Source: an uncultured Alphaproteobacteria bacterium (GTDB lineage: Bacteria > Pseudomonadota > Alphaproteobacteria > Puniceispirillales > UBA1172). From it: a stretch of DNA of 5,237 bases. The translations under genes were made by a program, and so were the position numbers. This document shows positions 1-5,237 of the stretch, piece after piece. The stretch spans positions 1 to 5,237 of the forward strand of contig CAJXME010000105.1 of assembly GCA_913056245.1 (NCBI GenBank). The letters run 5' to 3'. Every line of letters begins with the position of its first letter. The first letter of the stretch is position 1. Under the pieces are notes generated by a model that did no database searches, was not told where the DNA came from, and was given only the letters and a program-made list of their open reading frames with translations.

Positions 1-197
1 AAGCGGGGCTGGAAGGCTGTTGGGAAAAACTGCGCGATTGGAAAAAAACCAACCCCATGCCGCGGGCGGTGAATTTCATCACGGGCCCGTCTCGAACCGC
101 CGATGTCGAAGCGACAATGGTGCTGGGCGCCCATGGTCCAAGACGCTTGCATCTGATCTTAGTTGACGAGAAATCGCCATGGCCAAAACTCCCCTAG
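1..197 (+). CDS. LUD-domain protein (LutC/YkgG-like), C-terminal fragment
   Basis: This is the 3' end of a gene that begins before the window; complete codons start at base 3 and the TAG stop is at 195-197. The visible 64 residues contain NFITGPSRTADVEATMVLG followed by AHGPRRLHLILV, the signature C-terminal block of the LUD domain found in LutC/YkgG proteins. Known family members take part in lactate utilisation (LutABC, with iron-sulfur partners), but many stand alone and have no proven role, so lactate use is only an inference. No lutA or lutB is visible. The last 19 bases overlap the Smr gene in another frame, so the two are probably translated in sequence from one message. The final residues (DEKSPWPKLP) lie beyond the conserved block and look like a non-conserved tail. 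Confidence 0.85.
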   Translation, partial: AGLEGCWEKLRDWKKTNPMPRAVNFITGPSRTADVEATMVLGAHGPRRLHLILVDEKSPWPKLP

Positions 198-733
198 ATC
201 AAGACGATCAAGCGCTTTGGCAAAAAGTCACGGAAACCGTGACGCCAAGCCGGGGGCAAATGGCGCGGCGGGCGCGGCTGACCCAAACCGAAACCCCCAT
301 CGCGGCGGCGGTAAAGATCAATCCTAAAAAACCAAACCCCACCCCTTTGGCGGTGCCGGAGCGCAAAACACCAAAAGGATTGATGCCCGCTGATCTTGAT
401 CACCATGGCTATGGCGGGATTTCGCGTGCCTCTGCGCGGTCGATGAAATCAGGGCAAGCGGGCTATAGCAAAAAAATTGATCTCCATGGCCTAACCCTTG
501 CCGATGCCCATCAACGGCTTTTGTCGTTTTTATTGGCGGCGGCGGCTGAAGGCCATCGCCATGTCTTGGTGATCACGGGTAAAGGCTTGGCCAATAAAGG
601 GAAAATCCGAAGCCATTTGCCCGTTTGGTTGAACGAGCCGCCCCTTTCAGCCCATGTGATCGCTTATTGCCAAGCGCAAATCAAAGACGGCGGCGCGGGG
701 GCTTGGTATGTCAATTTGAGGCGCCGAGGATGA
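179..733 (+). CDS. Smr/MutS2-type domain protein
   Basis: A protein of 184 residues. Residues 1-95 are a polar, proline- and basic-rich stretch of low conservation, probably flexible. Residues 97-184 are an Smr domain: the DLHG motif is at 101-104, the central VITGKG motif at 131-136, and a GGAGAWYV motif at 171-178 close to the end. Smr domains occur at the C terminus of MutS2 and as stand-alone proteins; characterised members bind and nick DNA or cleave RNA, using the DxH and TGKG regions. Here the domain stands alone with no MutS ATPase, so MutS2 itself is excluded. The substrate cannot be told from sequence. In the third motif an Asp (D170) precedes GG where I expect His in many relatives. 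The ATG at 179 is preceded only by a weak purine stretch; overlap with the LUD stop suggests translational coupling. The stop overlaps the next gene by ATGA. Confidence 0.9.
   Translation: MAKTPLDQDDQALWQKVTETVTPSRGQMARRARLTQTETPIAAAVKINPKKPNPTPLAVPERKTPKGLMPADLDHHGYGGISRASARSMKSGQAGYSKKIDLHGLTLADAHQRLLSFLLAAAAEGHRHVLVITGKGLANKGKIRSHLPVWLNEPPLSAHVIAYCQAQIKDGGAGAWYVNLRRRG
718..721 (+). promoter_or_regulatory. Shine-Dalgarno site of the Xre gene
   Basis: GAGG lies inside the end of the Smr gene, eight bases before the ATG at 730. It supports the short start over the upstream in-frame ATG at 625 and fits coupled translation through the ATGA overlap. Confidence 0.55.
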
Positions 734-1095
734 CCCCTTTTGGCGTCAAATTGCGGCAGTTGCGCGAAAAAAAGGGCATGACCATGAGCGCCATGGCCAA
801 AGCCCTTGGCATCACGCCGGCTTACCTGTCGCAATTGGAAACCGGCAAGCGCGGCCAGCCTTCGGCGGTGATGGTTGACCGGATTTGTGCCATCTTGGGG
901 TTGATTTGGGATGATGCTGAAGCGCTCAAAGATTTGGCGCGCCTGTCCAAGCCGCGCGCCGTGATCGACACCAGCGCTCTTGGTGCTGAAGCCACCCGCG
1001 CCGCCAATTTGATGGCCGAAGTGTTGCCGCGTGTTGATGATGATGAAGCGCGCCTCATGGCCGAATGGCTCGAAGAGCGCCGCAAAACGCTTTAA
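730..1095 (+). CDS. Xre-family helix-turn-helix protein
   Basis: A protein of 121 residues, probably a DNA-binding regulator in the cytoplasm. Residues 5-60 form a Cro/C1-type helix-turn-helix: the scaffold is KLRQLREKKGMTMSAMAKAL, then GITPAYLSQLETGKRG at 27-42, which includes the recognition helix. Residues 61-121 form a charged, probably helical tail (DDAEALKDLA, then VIDTSALGAEATRAANLMA), suited to dimerisation. There is no cupin or peptidase domain. I chose the ATG at 730, because it opens directly onto the HTH scaffold, overlaps the Smr stop by ATGA and has GAGG at 718-721 eight bases upstream; the in-frame ATG at 625 would add 35 residues read from Smr coding sequence. Similar Xre proteins with the VIDTS tail sit next to smr genes in alphaproteobacteria, from memory. 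Its target is unknown; autoregulation or control of the following his genes is possible but unproven. Confidence 0.88.
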   Translation: MTPFGVKLRQLREKKGMTMSAMAKALGITPAYLSQLETGKRGQPSAVMVDRICAILGLIWDDAEALKDLARLSKPRAVIDTSALGAEATRAANLMAEVLPRVDDDEARLMAEWLEERRKTL

Positions 1096-1176
1096 CGAAA
1101 CCATCAAAACTCTGGTCAAATCCCCCCCATCCTGCTAGGTAAGGCGCATTGATCTAATGTCAGCCTGGAGAGCAAC
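1096..1176 (+). other. Intergenic gap before hisB, likely his promoter region
   Basis: These 81 bases separate the Smr-Xre pair from the his block and are the largest gap in the window. They hold a C-run ending in CAT near 1122-1130 and a clear ribosome site, GGAGAG at 1167-1172, for hisB. TCTAAT at 1153-1158 resembles a -10 box but has no -35 match at the right spacing. I see no hairpin with a T-run, so no intrinsic terminator ends the Xre message, and no short histidine-rich leader peptide, so classical his attenuation is not visible. A promoter here is inferred from position alone. Confidence 0.3.
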
Positions 1177-1791
1177 ATGGCGCAGGACATCAAAAGACAG
1201 GGGAACATTTCCCGCAAAACCAAAGAAACCGCCATTGACGTGGCGATTGATTTGGATGGAACCGGCGCATCTGCCATCGATACGGGCATAGGGTTTTTTG
1301 ATCATATGCTCGATCAATTGGCACGCCATAGCCTGATGGATATTGATCTTAAGGCGAAGGGTGATTTGCATATCGACACCCATCACACGGTGGAAGATTG
1401 CGGCTGGGCGCTGGGATCGGCTTTTGCCCAAGCGATTGGTGATCGCAGTGGGATTTGCCGCTACGGGTCTTTTGATTTGGCGATGGATGAAGCCCTAAGC
1501 CGCGTCGCGCTCGATGTCTCAGGCCGTCCCTTTTTGGTCTGGCGGGTGGATATGCCCATCCCTCGTCTTGGCGAAATGGATACCGAAGTCTTCCGTGAGT
1601 TTTTCCAAGCCTTCAGTCAAGCCGCTGGCATCACCCTGCATATCGAAAACAGTTATGGCGTGAACGCCCACCATATCATCGAATCTTGTTTCAAAGCGGT
1701 GGCGCGCGCCTTGCGCATCGCGATCACGATTGATCCGCGCGAAGCTGGCCGTGTGCCATCGACCAAAGGTGTCTTGGGCGGGAGCATGTGA
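1177..1791 (+). CDS. hisB: Imidazole-glycerol-phosphate dehydratase
   Basis: HisB dehydrates imidazole-glycerol phosphate to imidazole-acetol phosphate, a Mn-dependent step of histidine synthesis. The 204-residue length fits the monofunctional enzyme; there is no N-terminal HAD phosphatase as in the enterobacterial fused HisB, so histidinol phosphatase must be coded elsewhere. Family landmarks are in order: [15 protein letters not shown] at 37-51, HHTVED at 69-74, MDEA at 103-106, NAHHIIES at 163-170 and the C-terminal PSTKGVLGG. Likely metal ligands are H43, H69, H70, E73, H165, H166 and E169, all present. The ATG at 1177 has GGAGAG at 1167-1172. Only three bases separate its stop from hisH, whose ribosome site GGGAG (1780-1784) lies inside hisB. 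It appears to be the first gene of the his operon. Confidence 0.98.
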   Translation: MAQDIKRQGNISRKTKETAIDVAIDLDGTGASAIDTGIGFFDHMLDQLARHSLMDIDLKAKGDLHIDTHHTVEDCGWALGSAFAQAIGDRSGICRYGSFDLAMDEALSRVALDVSGRPFLVWRVDMPIPRLGEMDTEVFREFFQAFSQAAGITLHIENSYGVNAHHIIESCFKAVARALRIAITIDPREAGRVPSTKGVLGGSM

Positions 1792-1794
1792 TCG

Positions 1795-2445
1795 ATGCGT
1801 GTTGCTGTGATCGATTATGGGTCCGGCAATCTGCATTCGGTGTTGCACTCGCTGAAAACCGCGACCACCCATGCGGGCTTGCCCCATGATTGTTTTTTAA
1901 CCTCATCGCCGGAAGACGTGCTTGCCGCGGATTATGTGGTTTTGCCCGGGGTTGGCGCTTTTGCCGATTGCGCCCGTAATTTGGCGTCGGTTGATGGCAT
2001 GATGGCAGCGCTACATGAGGCCGTTCTGGTCAAAAGACAGCCGTTTTTAGGGATTTGCGTTGGCATGCAATTAATGGCGGAACGCGGCTTAGAAGATGGT
2101 GAAACCCCCGGCCTTGGCTGGATTGATGGGGTGGTTGATCGCATTATTCCTGAGCCGAAAGACGGTTTGCCCTTAAAGATTCCGCATATGGGGTGGAATG
2201 GCCTTGAATTGAAGGCCGCGCATCCTGTGTTTAAAGGCCTGTCATCGGGTGATGCGGTTTATTTTGTGCATAGTTATCACATGACCCTGCCTAAGGATGA
2301 TCAATTGCTGGCCACCACCGATTATGGCGGCCGTGTTGTCGCCGCAATTGGTGATCAGAATATGGTCGGAACACAATTTCACCCGGAAAAGAGTCAAGGG
2401 GTGGGTCAACAGCTGTTGACCAATTGGCTCACTTGGAAACCTTAA
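1795..2445 (+). CDS. hisH: Imidazole-glycerol-phosphate synthase, glutamine amidotransferase subunit
   Basis: HisH hydrolyses glutamine and passes ammonia through HisF, which makes imidazole-glycerol phosphate and AICAR. The 216 residues form one class I glutamine amidotransferase domain. IDYGSGNLHSV at 6-16 opens the fold, PGVGAF at 51-56 is the oxyanion-side loop, and GICVGMQ at 86-92 carries the nucleophile C88. HMGWN at 131-135 and YFVHSYH at 156-162 are HisH-specific, and QFHPEKS at 194-200 gives H196 and E198, completing the triad. Nothing is missing, so it should be active. It sits three bases after hisB and is separated from its partner hisF by the GNAT gene and hisA. Its final codons contain an 18-base perfect palindrome. 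Confidence 0.98.
   Translation: MRVAVIDYGSGNLHSVLHSLKTATTHAGLPHDCFLTSSPEDVLAADYVVLPGVGAFADCARNLASVDGMMAALHEAVLVKRQPFLGICVGMQLMAERGLEDGETPGLGWIDGVVDRIIPEPKDGLPLKIPHMGWNGLELKAAHPVFKGLSSGDAVYFVHSYHMTLPKDDQLLATTDYGGRVVAAIGDQNMVGTQFHPEKSQGVGQQLLTNWLTWKP
2404..2421 (+). repeat. 18-base perfect palindrome in the 3' end of hisH
   Basis: GGTCAACAGCTGTTGACC is a perfect dyad with no mismatch, centred between 2412 and 2413. It encodes VGQQLLTN-region residues of HisH, 24 bases before the stop codon ends and 53 bases before the GNAT start. As RNA it could form a seven-pair stem with an AGCT loop, but no T-run follows, so it is not an intrinsic terminator. Such a dyad is the shape of a dimer-bound operator, although chance within coding sequence is not excluded. 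I noticed no second copy in the window. Confidence 0.6.
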
Positions 2446-2474
2446 CACGACGCCTTTAACCGAGATGAAAAATC

Positions 2475-3011
2475 ATGGCTGAACATACACATAAACCCAT
2501 CACATCCGTCGAAACCGTAACGGTGCTTGAAAATGGCGATTTGCATGAACTTTGCGACGCCACGGAAGTGGCCATTGAAGATGGCGGTGGTTTCGGTTGG
2601 TTAAAACCGCCAGCGCGAAAAGTGCTCGAAGATTATTGGCGCGGCGTCATGCTGATCCCGGAGCGCGTCTTGATCATCGGCCGCATTGATGGCGTGGTCG
2701 CCGCCAGTTGTCAGATTGTTCGGCCACCCAAAAACAACGAAGCCCAGCGCTTCGCCTGTCAATTGACGACGTTTTTCGTGGCGCCTTGGGCGCGAGGCCA
2801 TGGCTTGGCGCCGGGTATGCTGGAAGAAGCTGAAGCTTTTTCTCGCAGCGAAGGCTATAAGATGATCACTCTTGATGTGCGTTCCACCCAAGAAAGCGCG
2901 ATCCGCCGGTATGAAGGCGCGGGCTTTATTCGCTTTGGCACCAACCCCAAATACGCCCATGTCAATGGCAAGGATATCCCCGGCTATTATTACTATAAGG
3001 AAGTCAAATGA
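2475..3011 (+). CDS. GNAT-family N-acetyltransferase in the his operon
   Basis: A 178-residue protein with a GNAT fold, expected to move an acetyl group from acetyl-CoA to an amine of an unknown substrate. The acetyl-CoA motif A is clear: TTFFVAPWARGHGLAPGML at 98-116, with the strand ending in VAP (102-104) and the pyrophosphate loop RGHGLA at 107-112. Motif B follows with ITLDVR at 131-136 and YEGAGF at 146-151. The N-terminal part has GGGFGWLKPP at 37-46, and the protein ends in a YYYYK-containing tail. The ATG at 2475 has only a weak GAGA about ten bases upstream. Its stop overlaps hisA by ATGA, so it is clearly part of the operon. No histidine-pathway step needs an acetyltransferase in bacteria, so its job is unknown. 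It could act on a pathway intermediate, on a protein, or on an unrelated metabolite. Confidence 0.9.
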   Translation: MAEHTHKPITSVETVTVLENGDLHELCDATEVAIEDGGGFGWLKPPARKVLEDYWRGVMLIPERVLIIGRIDGVVAASCQIVRPPKNNEAQRFACQLTTFFVAPWARGHGLAPGMLEEAEAFSRSEGYKMITLDVRSTQESAIRRYEGAGFIRFGTNPKYAHVNGKDIPGYYYYKEVK

Positions 3012-3730
3012 ACCTTTATCCGGCGATTGATATTAAAAACGGCGCTTGTGTTCGATTGCTTTATGGCGATTTTGATGCCGTCACCACTTACAACGATGAC
3101 CCCGGCGAACAAGCCCAGCAATTTGTTTCAGCGGGGTGCCGTTGGATTCATGTGGTTGATCTTGACGGTGCCATTGAAGGCAATTCCGTCAATCGCGCGG
3201 CGGTGACCTCGATCTTAAAGGCGGGCGTTCCTGTTCAATTGGGCGGCGGCATTCGCGATATGGCTGGGGTGGAGGCTTGGATTAACGCTGGCGTCACGCG
3301 GGTTATTTTAGGCACGGCGGCGTTGAAAAACCCGCAATTGGTCAAAGACGCGGCGAAAGCCTTTCCCGGGCAAATTGCTGTCGGCGCCGATGCTCGTGGT
3401 GGGATGATTGCCGCCGAAGGCTGGATTGAAACCACCGATATGCCGGTGCTGGATTTGGTGCGCCGCTTTGAAGATAGCGGTGTCGCGGCGGTGATTTTCA
3501 CTGACATTGGCCGTGATGGCGCGCTCACGGGGGTTAATCTTGAGGCAACAGCAGCTTTGGCCAAAGCCACTTCTTTGCCGGTGATCGCATCAGGCGGGGT
3601 CGCGTCAATCGACGATATCACCGCTCTCGCCAAAGATGATAGCGGGATTGACGGCGTCATCACAGGCCGCGCTCTCTATGATGGGCGGCTTGATCTCAGC
3701 GAAGCGTTGTCGGTCTTGGAGGCGGCGTAA
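3008..3730 (+). CDS. hisA: Phosphoribosyl-formimino-AICAR-phosphate isomerase
   Basis: HisA carries out the Amadori-type isomerisation of ProFAR to PRFAR, the substrate of HisF. The 240 residues form a (beta-alpha)8 barrel of normal length. [13 protein letters not shown] at 5-17 contains catalytic D8; VDLDGA at 50-55 and QLGGGIR at 77-83 follow, the latter a phosphate-binding loop. GADARGG at 126-132 carries the second catalytic acid, D128, and FTDIGRDG at 164-171 the conserved Thr (T165). ASGGV at 194-198 and ITGRALYDG at 218-226 form the second phosphate site. The residue before D128 is Ala (A127), where Ile is usual. The strong ribosome site AAGGAA at 2997-3002 lies in the GNAT gene, with which it shares an ATGA overlap. 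Its TAA overlaps the hisF ATG by one base. Confidence 0.98.
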   Translation: MNLYPAIDIKNGACVRLLYGDFDAVTTYNDDPGEQAQQFVSAGCRWIHVVDLDGAIEGNSVNRAAVTSILKAGVPVQLGGGIRDMAGVEAWINAGVTRVILGTAALKNPQLVKDAAKAFPGQIAVGADARGGMIAAEGWIETTDMPVLDLVRRFEDSGVAAVIFTDIGRDGALTGVNLEATAALAKATSLPVIASGGVASIDDITALAKDDSGIDGVITGRALYDGRLDLSEALSVLEAA

Positions 3731-4509
3731 TGCTAGCCACCCGCGTCATCCCTTGCCTTGATGTCAATAATGGCCGGGTGGTCAAAGGGATTAATTTTGT
3801 CGATTTGGTCGATGCGGGCGATCCCGTCGAACAAGCGCGGGTCTATAACGATTCGGGCGCTGACGAATTATGCTTCCTTGATATCACCGCAAGCCATGAG
3901 GGGCGTGAAACGATTGTTGATGTCGTGCGGCGCACCGCGGCGGAATGTTTCATGCCCTTGACGGTTGGCGGCGGGGTGCGCACGGTGGATGATTACCGCA
4001 AATTACTGCTGGCGGGGGCTGATAAAGTGTCGGTCAATTCCTCAGCGGTGAGCGATCCCGATTTATTATCCCGCGCGGCGTCTCGATTTGGCAGCCAATG
4101 TGTGGTTTTAGCCATCGACGCGCGGCGCAACGCCCAAGGGAAATTTGAAGTCTTCACCCATGGTGGCCGCACCCCCACGGGCATTGATGCCATTGCTTGG
4201 GCGAAAGATGGCGCTAACCGCGGGGCGGGTGAAATTTTGCTCACCTCAATGGATGCCGATGGCACGAAAAACGGGTTTGATCTTGAATTAACCCGCGCGG
4301 TGTCTGACGCGGTGTCCGTGCCGGTGATTGCCTCTGGCGGGGCGGGTCACGCTGATCACATGGCCGATGCGGTCATCGACGGTCATGCCTCGGCGGTCTT
4401 GGCGGCGTCTATTTTTCATTTTGGCGAATTGACCGTTGATGAGGTTAAATCCGTCATGCAAAATCGAGGCTTGGCGGTGCGGCGCAACGATCGCATCACC
4501 GCCGCGTGA
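3730..4509 (+). CDS. hisF: Imidazole-glycerol-phosphate synthase, cyclase subunit
   Basis: HisF uses ammonia delivered by HisH to cyclise PRFAR into imidazole-glycerol phosphate plus AICAR, which re-enters purine synthesis. The 259-residue barrel is of normal length. [16 protein letters not shown] at 5-20 holds catalytic D11 and K19; TVGGGVR at 78-84 and SVNSSA at 101-106 are conserved. VLAIDARRN at 126-134 holds the second catalytic acid D130, and [14 protein letters not shown] at 171-184 and ASGGAG at 201-206 complete the phosphate and ammonia-channel regions. The residue between the two Asp of MDADGT is Ala (A176), where Arg is common. The last residues (NDRITAA) look like a short extra tail. 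The TAATG junction with hisA and GGAGG at 3718-3722 indicate strong coupled translation. Confidence 0.98.
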   Translation: MLATRVIPCLDVNNGRVVKGINFVDLVDAGDPVEQARVYNDSGADELCFLDITASHEGRETIVDVVRRTAAECFMPLTVGGGVRTVDDYRKLLLAGADKVSVNSSAVSDPDLLSRAASRFGSQCVVLAIDARRNAQGKFEVFTHGGRTPTGIDAIAWAKDGANRGAGEILLTSMDADGTKNGFDLELTRAVSDAVSVPVIASGGAGHADHMADAVIDGHASAVLAASIFHFGELTVDEVKSVMQNRGLAVRRNDRITAA

Positions 4510-4514
4510 TTGCT

Positions 4515-4520
4515 AAGAGG
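4515..4520 (+). promoter_or_regulatory. Shine-Dalgarno site of hisE
   Basis: AAGAGG lies seven bases before the ATG at 4528, in the short gap after hisF. It decides the hisE start: a TTG at 4510 is in frame and would add six residues, but the ribosome site would then fall inside the gene. Confidence 0.75.
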
Positions 4521-4527
4521 ATACCCT

Positions 4528-4848
4528 ATGGCTGAACATGTGCTCGACCGGCTCTATGCCACGATCAAAGCGCGAAGCGGCGACAGCCCTGATCAATCTT
4601 GGACGGCAAAATTGCTCGCTAATGCGCCGGATTTGCCCGTCAAGAAATTGAACGAAGAAGCGGGTGAAGTCGCGATTGAAGCGATGAAAGGCGATGCCGA
4701 GGCTTTAACGCGCGAAGCGGCAGATTTGCTTTATCATTTGCTCGTGGTGATGGCCGCAACGGGGGTTGAGGCGGATGATGTTTGGCGCGAATTGGCACGC
4801 CGTGAAGGCCAATCCGGGCTGGATGAAAAAGCCCAGCGAAAAACTTAG
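4528..4848 (+). CDS. hisE: Phosphoribosyl-ATP pyrophosphatase
   Basis: HisE hydrolyses phosphoribosyl-ATP to phosphoribosyl-AMP and pyrophosphate, the second step of histidine synthesis. The 106 residues fit a stand-alone HisE with the all-alpha, MazG-like NTP pyrophosphatase fold. The metal-binding region is KKLNEEAGEVAIEA at 39-52 (E43, E44, E47), and REAADLLYH at 62-70 gives E63 and D66. SWTAKLL at 24-30 and the C-terminal RREGQSGLDEKAQRK are also typical. There is no fused HisI cyclohydrolase, so hisI lies elsewhere, a common alphaproteobacterial arrangement. The ATG at 4528 is chosen over an in-frame TTG at 4510 because AAGAGG at 4515-4520 is ideally spaced for it. The gene follows hisF by 18 bases and is the last recognised his gene here. 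Confidence 0.96.
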   Translation: MAEHVLDRLYATIKARSGDSPDQSWTAKLLANAPDLPVKKLNEEAGEVAIEAMKGDAEALTREAADLLYHLLVVMAATGVEADDVWRELARREGQSGLDEKAQRKT

Positions 4849-4900
4849 CGTAAGCCTTCGTAAAAAACCCGCGATAAGACGTTCCCTCAAAGAACTCAAA

Positions 4901-4906
4901 AAGGAA
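4901..4906 (+). promoter_or_regulatory. Shine-Dalgarno site of the HIT gene
   Basis: AAGGAA is six bases before the ATG at 4913. An in-frame ATG also begins at 4907, but it would touch the ribosome site, so 4913 is the better start. The 64-base gap between hisE and this gene shows no hairpin with a T-run, so read-through from the his operon is likely, though a separate promoter is not excluded. Confidence 0.7.
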
Positions 4907-4912
4907 ATGGTC

Positions 4913-5237
4913 ATGACAACTTACGATCCCAACAACATCTTTGCTAAAATTCTTGACGGCAGCATCCCATCGCAAGAAGTGGATCAAACCGCCAGTACCT
5001 ATAGTTTTGCGGATATCAATCCTGTCACGGAAACCCATGTGCTGGTGATCCCGAAAGGCCCTTATCAAGATTTGACGCATTTTGCCGAAGAAGCGAGTGA
5101 CGCGGAATTGGCCGATTGGGTGCGCGCTTTGGCGCAAGTCGCCAAGAAGACAGGGGTGGCGGAAGACGGCTATCGTGTCATTGTCAATATTGGCCGTAAC
5201 GGCAATCAAGAAGTGCCGCATCTGCATGGTCATGTTC
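4913..5237 (+). CDS. HIT-family (HINT-like) hydrolase, 3' end missing
   Basis: The first 108 residues of a histidine-triad protein. Characterised HINT enzymes cleave nucleoside phosphoramidates such as AMP-lysine, and some act on aminoacyl adenylates; the native substrate here is unknown. PNNIFAKILDGSIPSQEV at 6-23 is the HINT N-terminal signature, ADINPVTETHVLVIPK at 33-48 the central strand region, and NIGRNGNQEV at 92-101 leads into HLHGHV at 103-108. The HxHxH triad (H103, H105, H107) is thus present, with H105 the predicted nucleophile. The window ends just after H107, so about 10-20 residues are probably missing. It lies 64 bases after hisE, and HIT genes downstream of hisE are familiar in alphaproteobacteria (from memory). 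A link to histidine synthesis is not established; it may simply be carried on the same message. Confidence 0.94.
   Translation, partial: MTTYDPNNIFAKILDGSIPSQEVDQTASTYSFADINPVTETHVLVIPKGPYQDLTHFAEEASDAELADWVRALAQVAKKTGVAEDGYRVIVNIGRNGNQEVPHLHGHV

Noticed and set aside
625..729. N-terminal extension of the Xre protein from the ATG at 625
   Set aside because: The added 35 residues are Smr coding sequence read in another frame. The ATG at 730 has a ribosome site, an ATGA junction and the usual Xre start.
1074..1095. AGCG...CGCT stem followed by TTTAA at the end of the Xre gene as a terminator
   Set aside because: The stem has only four pairs, the loop is large and A-rich, and there is no real T-run.
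664..1119. Reverse-strand open frame opposite the Xre gene
   Set aside because: It has no recognisable domain and lies fully antisense to the HTH gene; treated as a shadow.
1153..1158. TCTAAT as a -10 box for hisB
   Set aside because: It lacks the key second-position A, has no -35 partner at 16-18 bases, and would put the transcript start on top of the ribosome site.
1296..1318. TTGATC...GATCAA inverted repeat in hisB
   Set aside because: It has six-base arms built from the very common GATC word and encodes the conserved FDHMLDQL motif, so protein constraint explains it.
1190..2040. TCAAAAGACAG present at 1190-1200 and again at 2030-2040
   Set aside because: Both copies are inside coding sequence and encode ordinary Lys-Arg-Gln residues; an 11-base match over this distance is weak evidence of a functional repeat.
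4510..4527. TTG start for hisE directly after the hisF stop
   Set aside because: It would place the AAGAGG ribosome site inside the gene; the ATG at 4528 is correctly spaced and gives a normal HisE N terminus.
4640..5233. Long reverse-strand open frame across hisE and the HIT gene
   Set aside because: It is antisense to two clearly recognised genes, spans the gap between them, and its translation shows no recognisable domain. Such frames are common opposite genes with this codon bias.
1..5237. A novel defence, mobile or toxin-antitoxin system
   Set aside because: All frames with recognisable domains are housekeeping genes in a familiar order. There is no transposase, integrase, toxin-like partner or repeat array, and no island-like change of composition.

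Overview
The window is a compact, single-strand (+) gene cluster from what looks like an alphaproteobacterium, probably Rhodospirillales-like. The grounds are the gene order hisB-hisH-(GNAT)-hisA-hisF-hisE-HIT, a monofunctional HisB and a free-standing HisE (both unlike the enterobacterial fusions), an Smr/Xre gene pair upstream whose sequences resemble alphaproteobacterial forms, and a clear shortage of GANTC, the CcrM methylation site of this class. Base composition is moderately GC-rich.

Layout. The left edge (1-197) is the C-terminal end of a LUD-domain (LutC/YkgG-like) protein. Its last 19 bases overlap the start of an Smr-domain protein (179-733), which overlaps by ATGA a small Xre-type helix-turn-helix protein (730-1095). 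After an 81-base gap comes the histidine block: hisB (1177-1791), hisH (1795-2445), a GNAT acetyltransferase (2475-3011), hisA (3008-3730), hisF (3730-4509) and hisE (4528-4848). A HIT-family (HINT-like) gene starts at 4913 and runs off the right edge, cut inside its HxHxH motif.

How the genes work together. HisE removes pyrophosphate from phosphoribosyl-ATP. HisA isomerises the ProFAR aminoaldose to the PRFAR aminoketose. HisH (glutaminase) and HisF (cyclase) form imidazole-glycerol-phosphate synthase, which releases AICAR to purine synthesis. HisB dehydrates imidazole-glycerol phosphate. The genes hisG, hisI, hisC, hisD and the histidinol phosphatase are not here and must lie elsewhere. Tight spacing (overlaps of 1-4 bases or gaps of 3-64 bases from hisB onward) supports one transcript. 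The GNAT protein, inserted between hisH and hisA with an ATGA overlap, is the one member without a known role in the pathway.

Most of the window is ordinary housekeeping sequence. I see no mobile element, CRISPR array, tRNA, rRNA or convincing intrinsic terminator. The points most worth a second look are the GNAT gene inside the his operon, an 18-base perfect palindrome at the end of hisH, the coupled Smr-Xre pair, and the GATC/GANTC bias.
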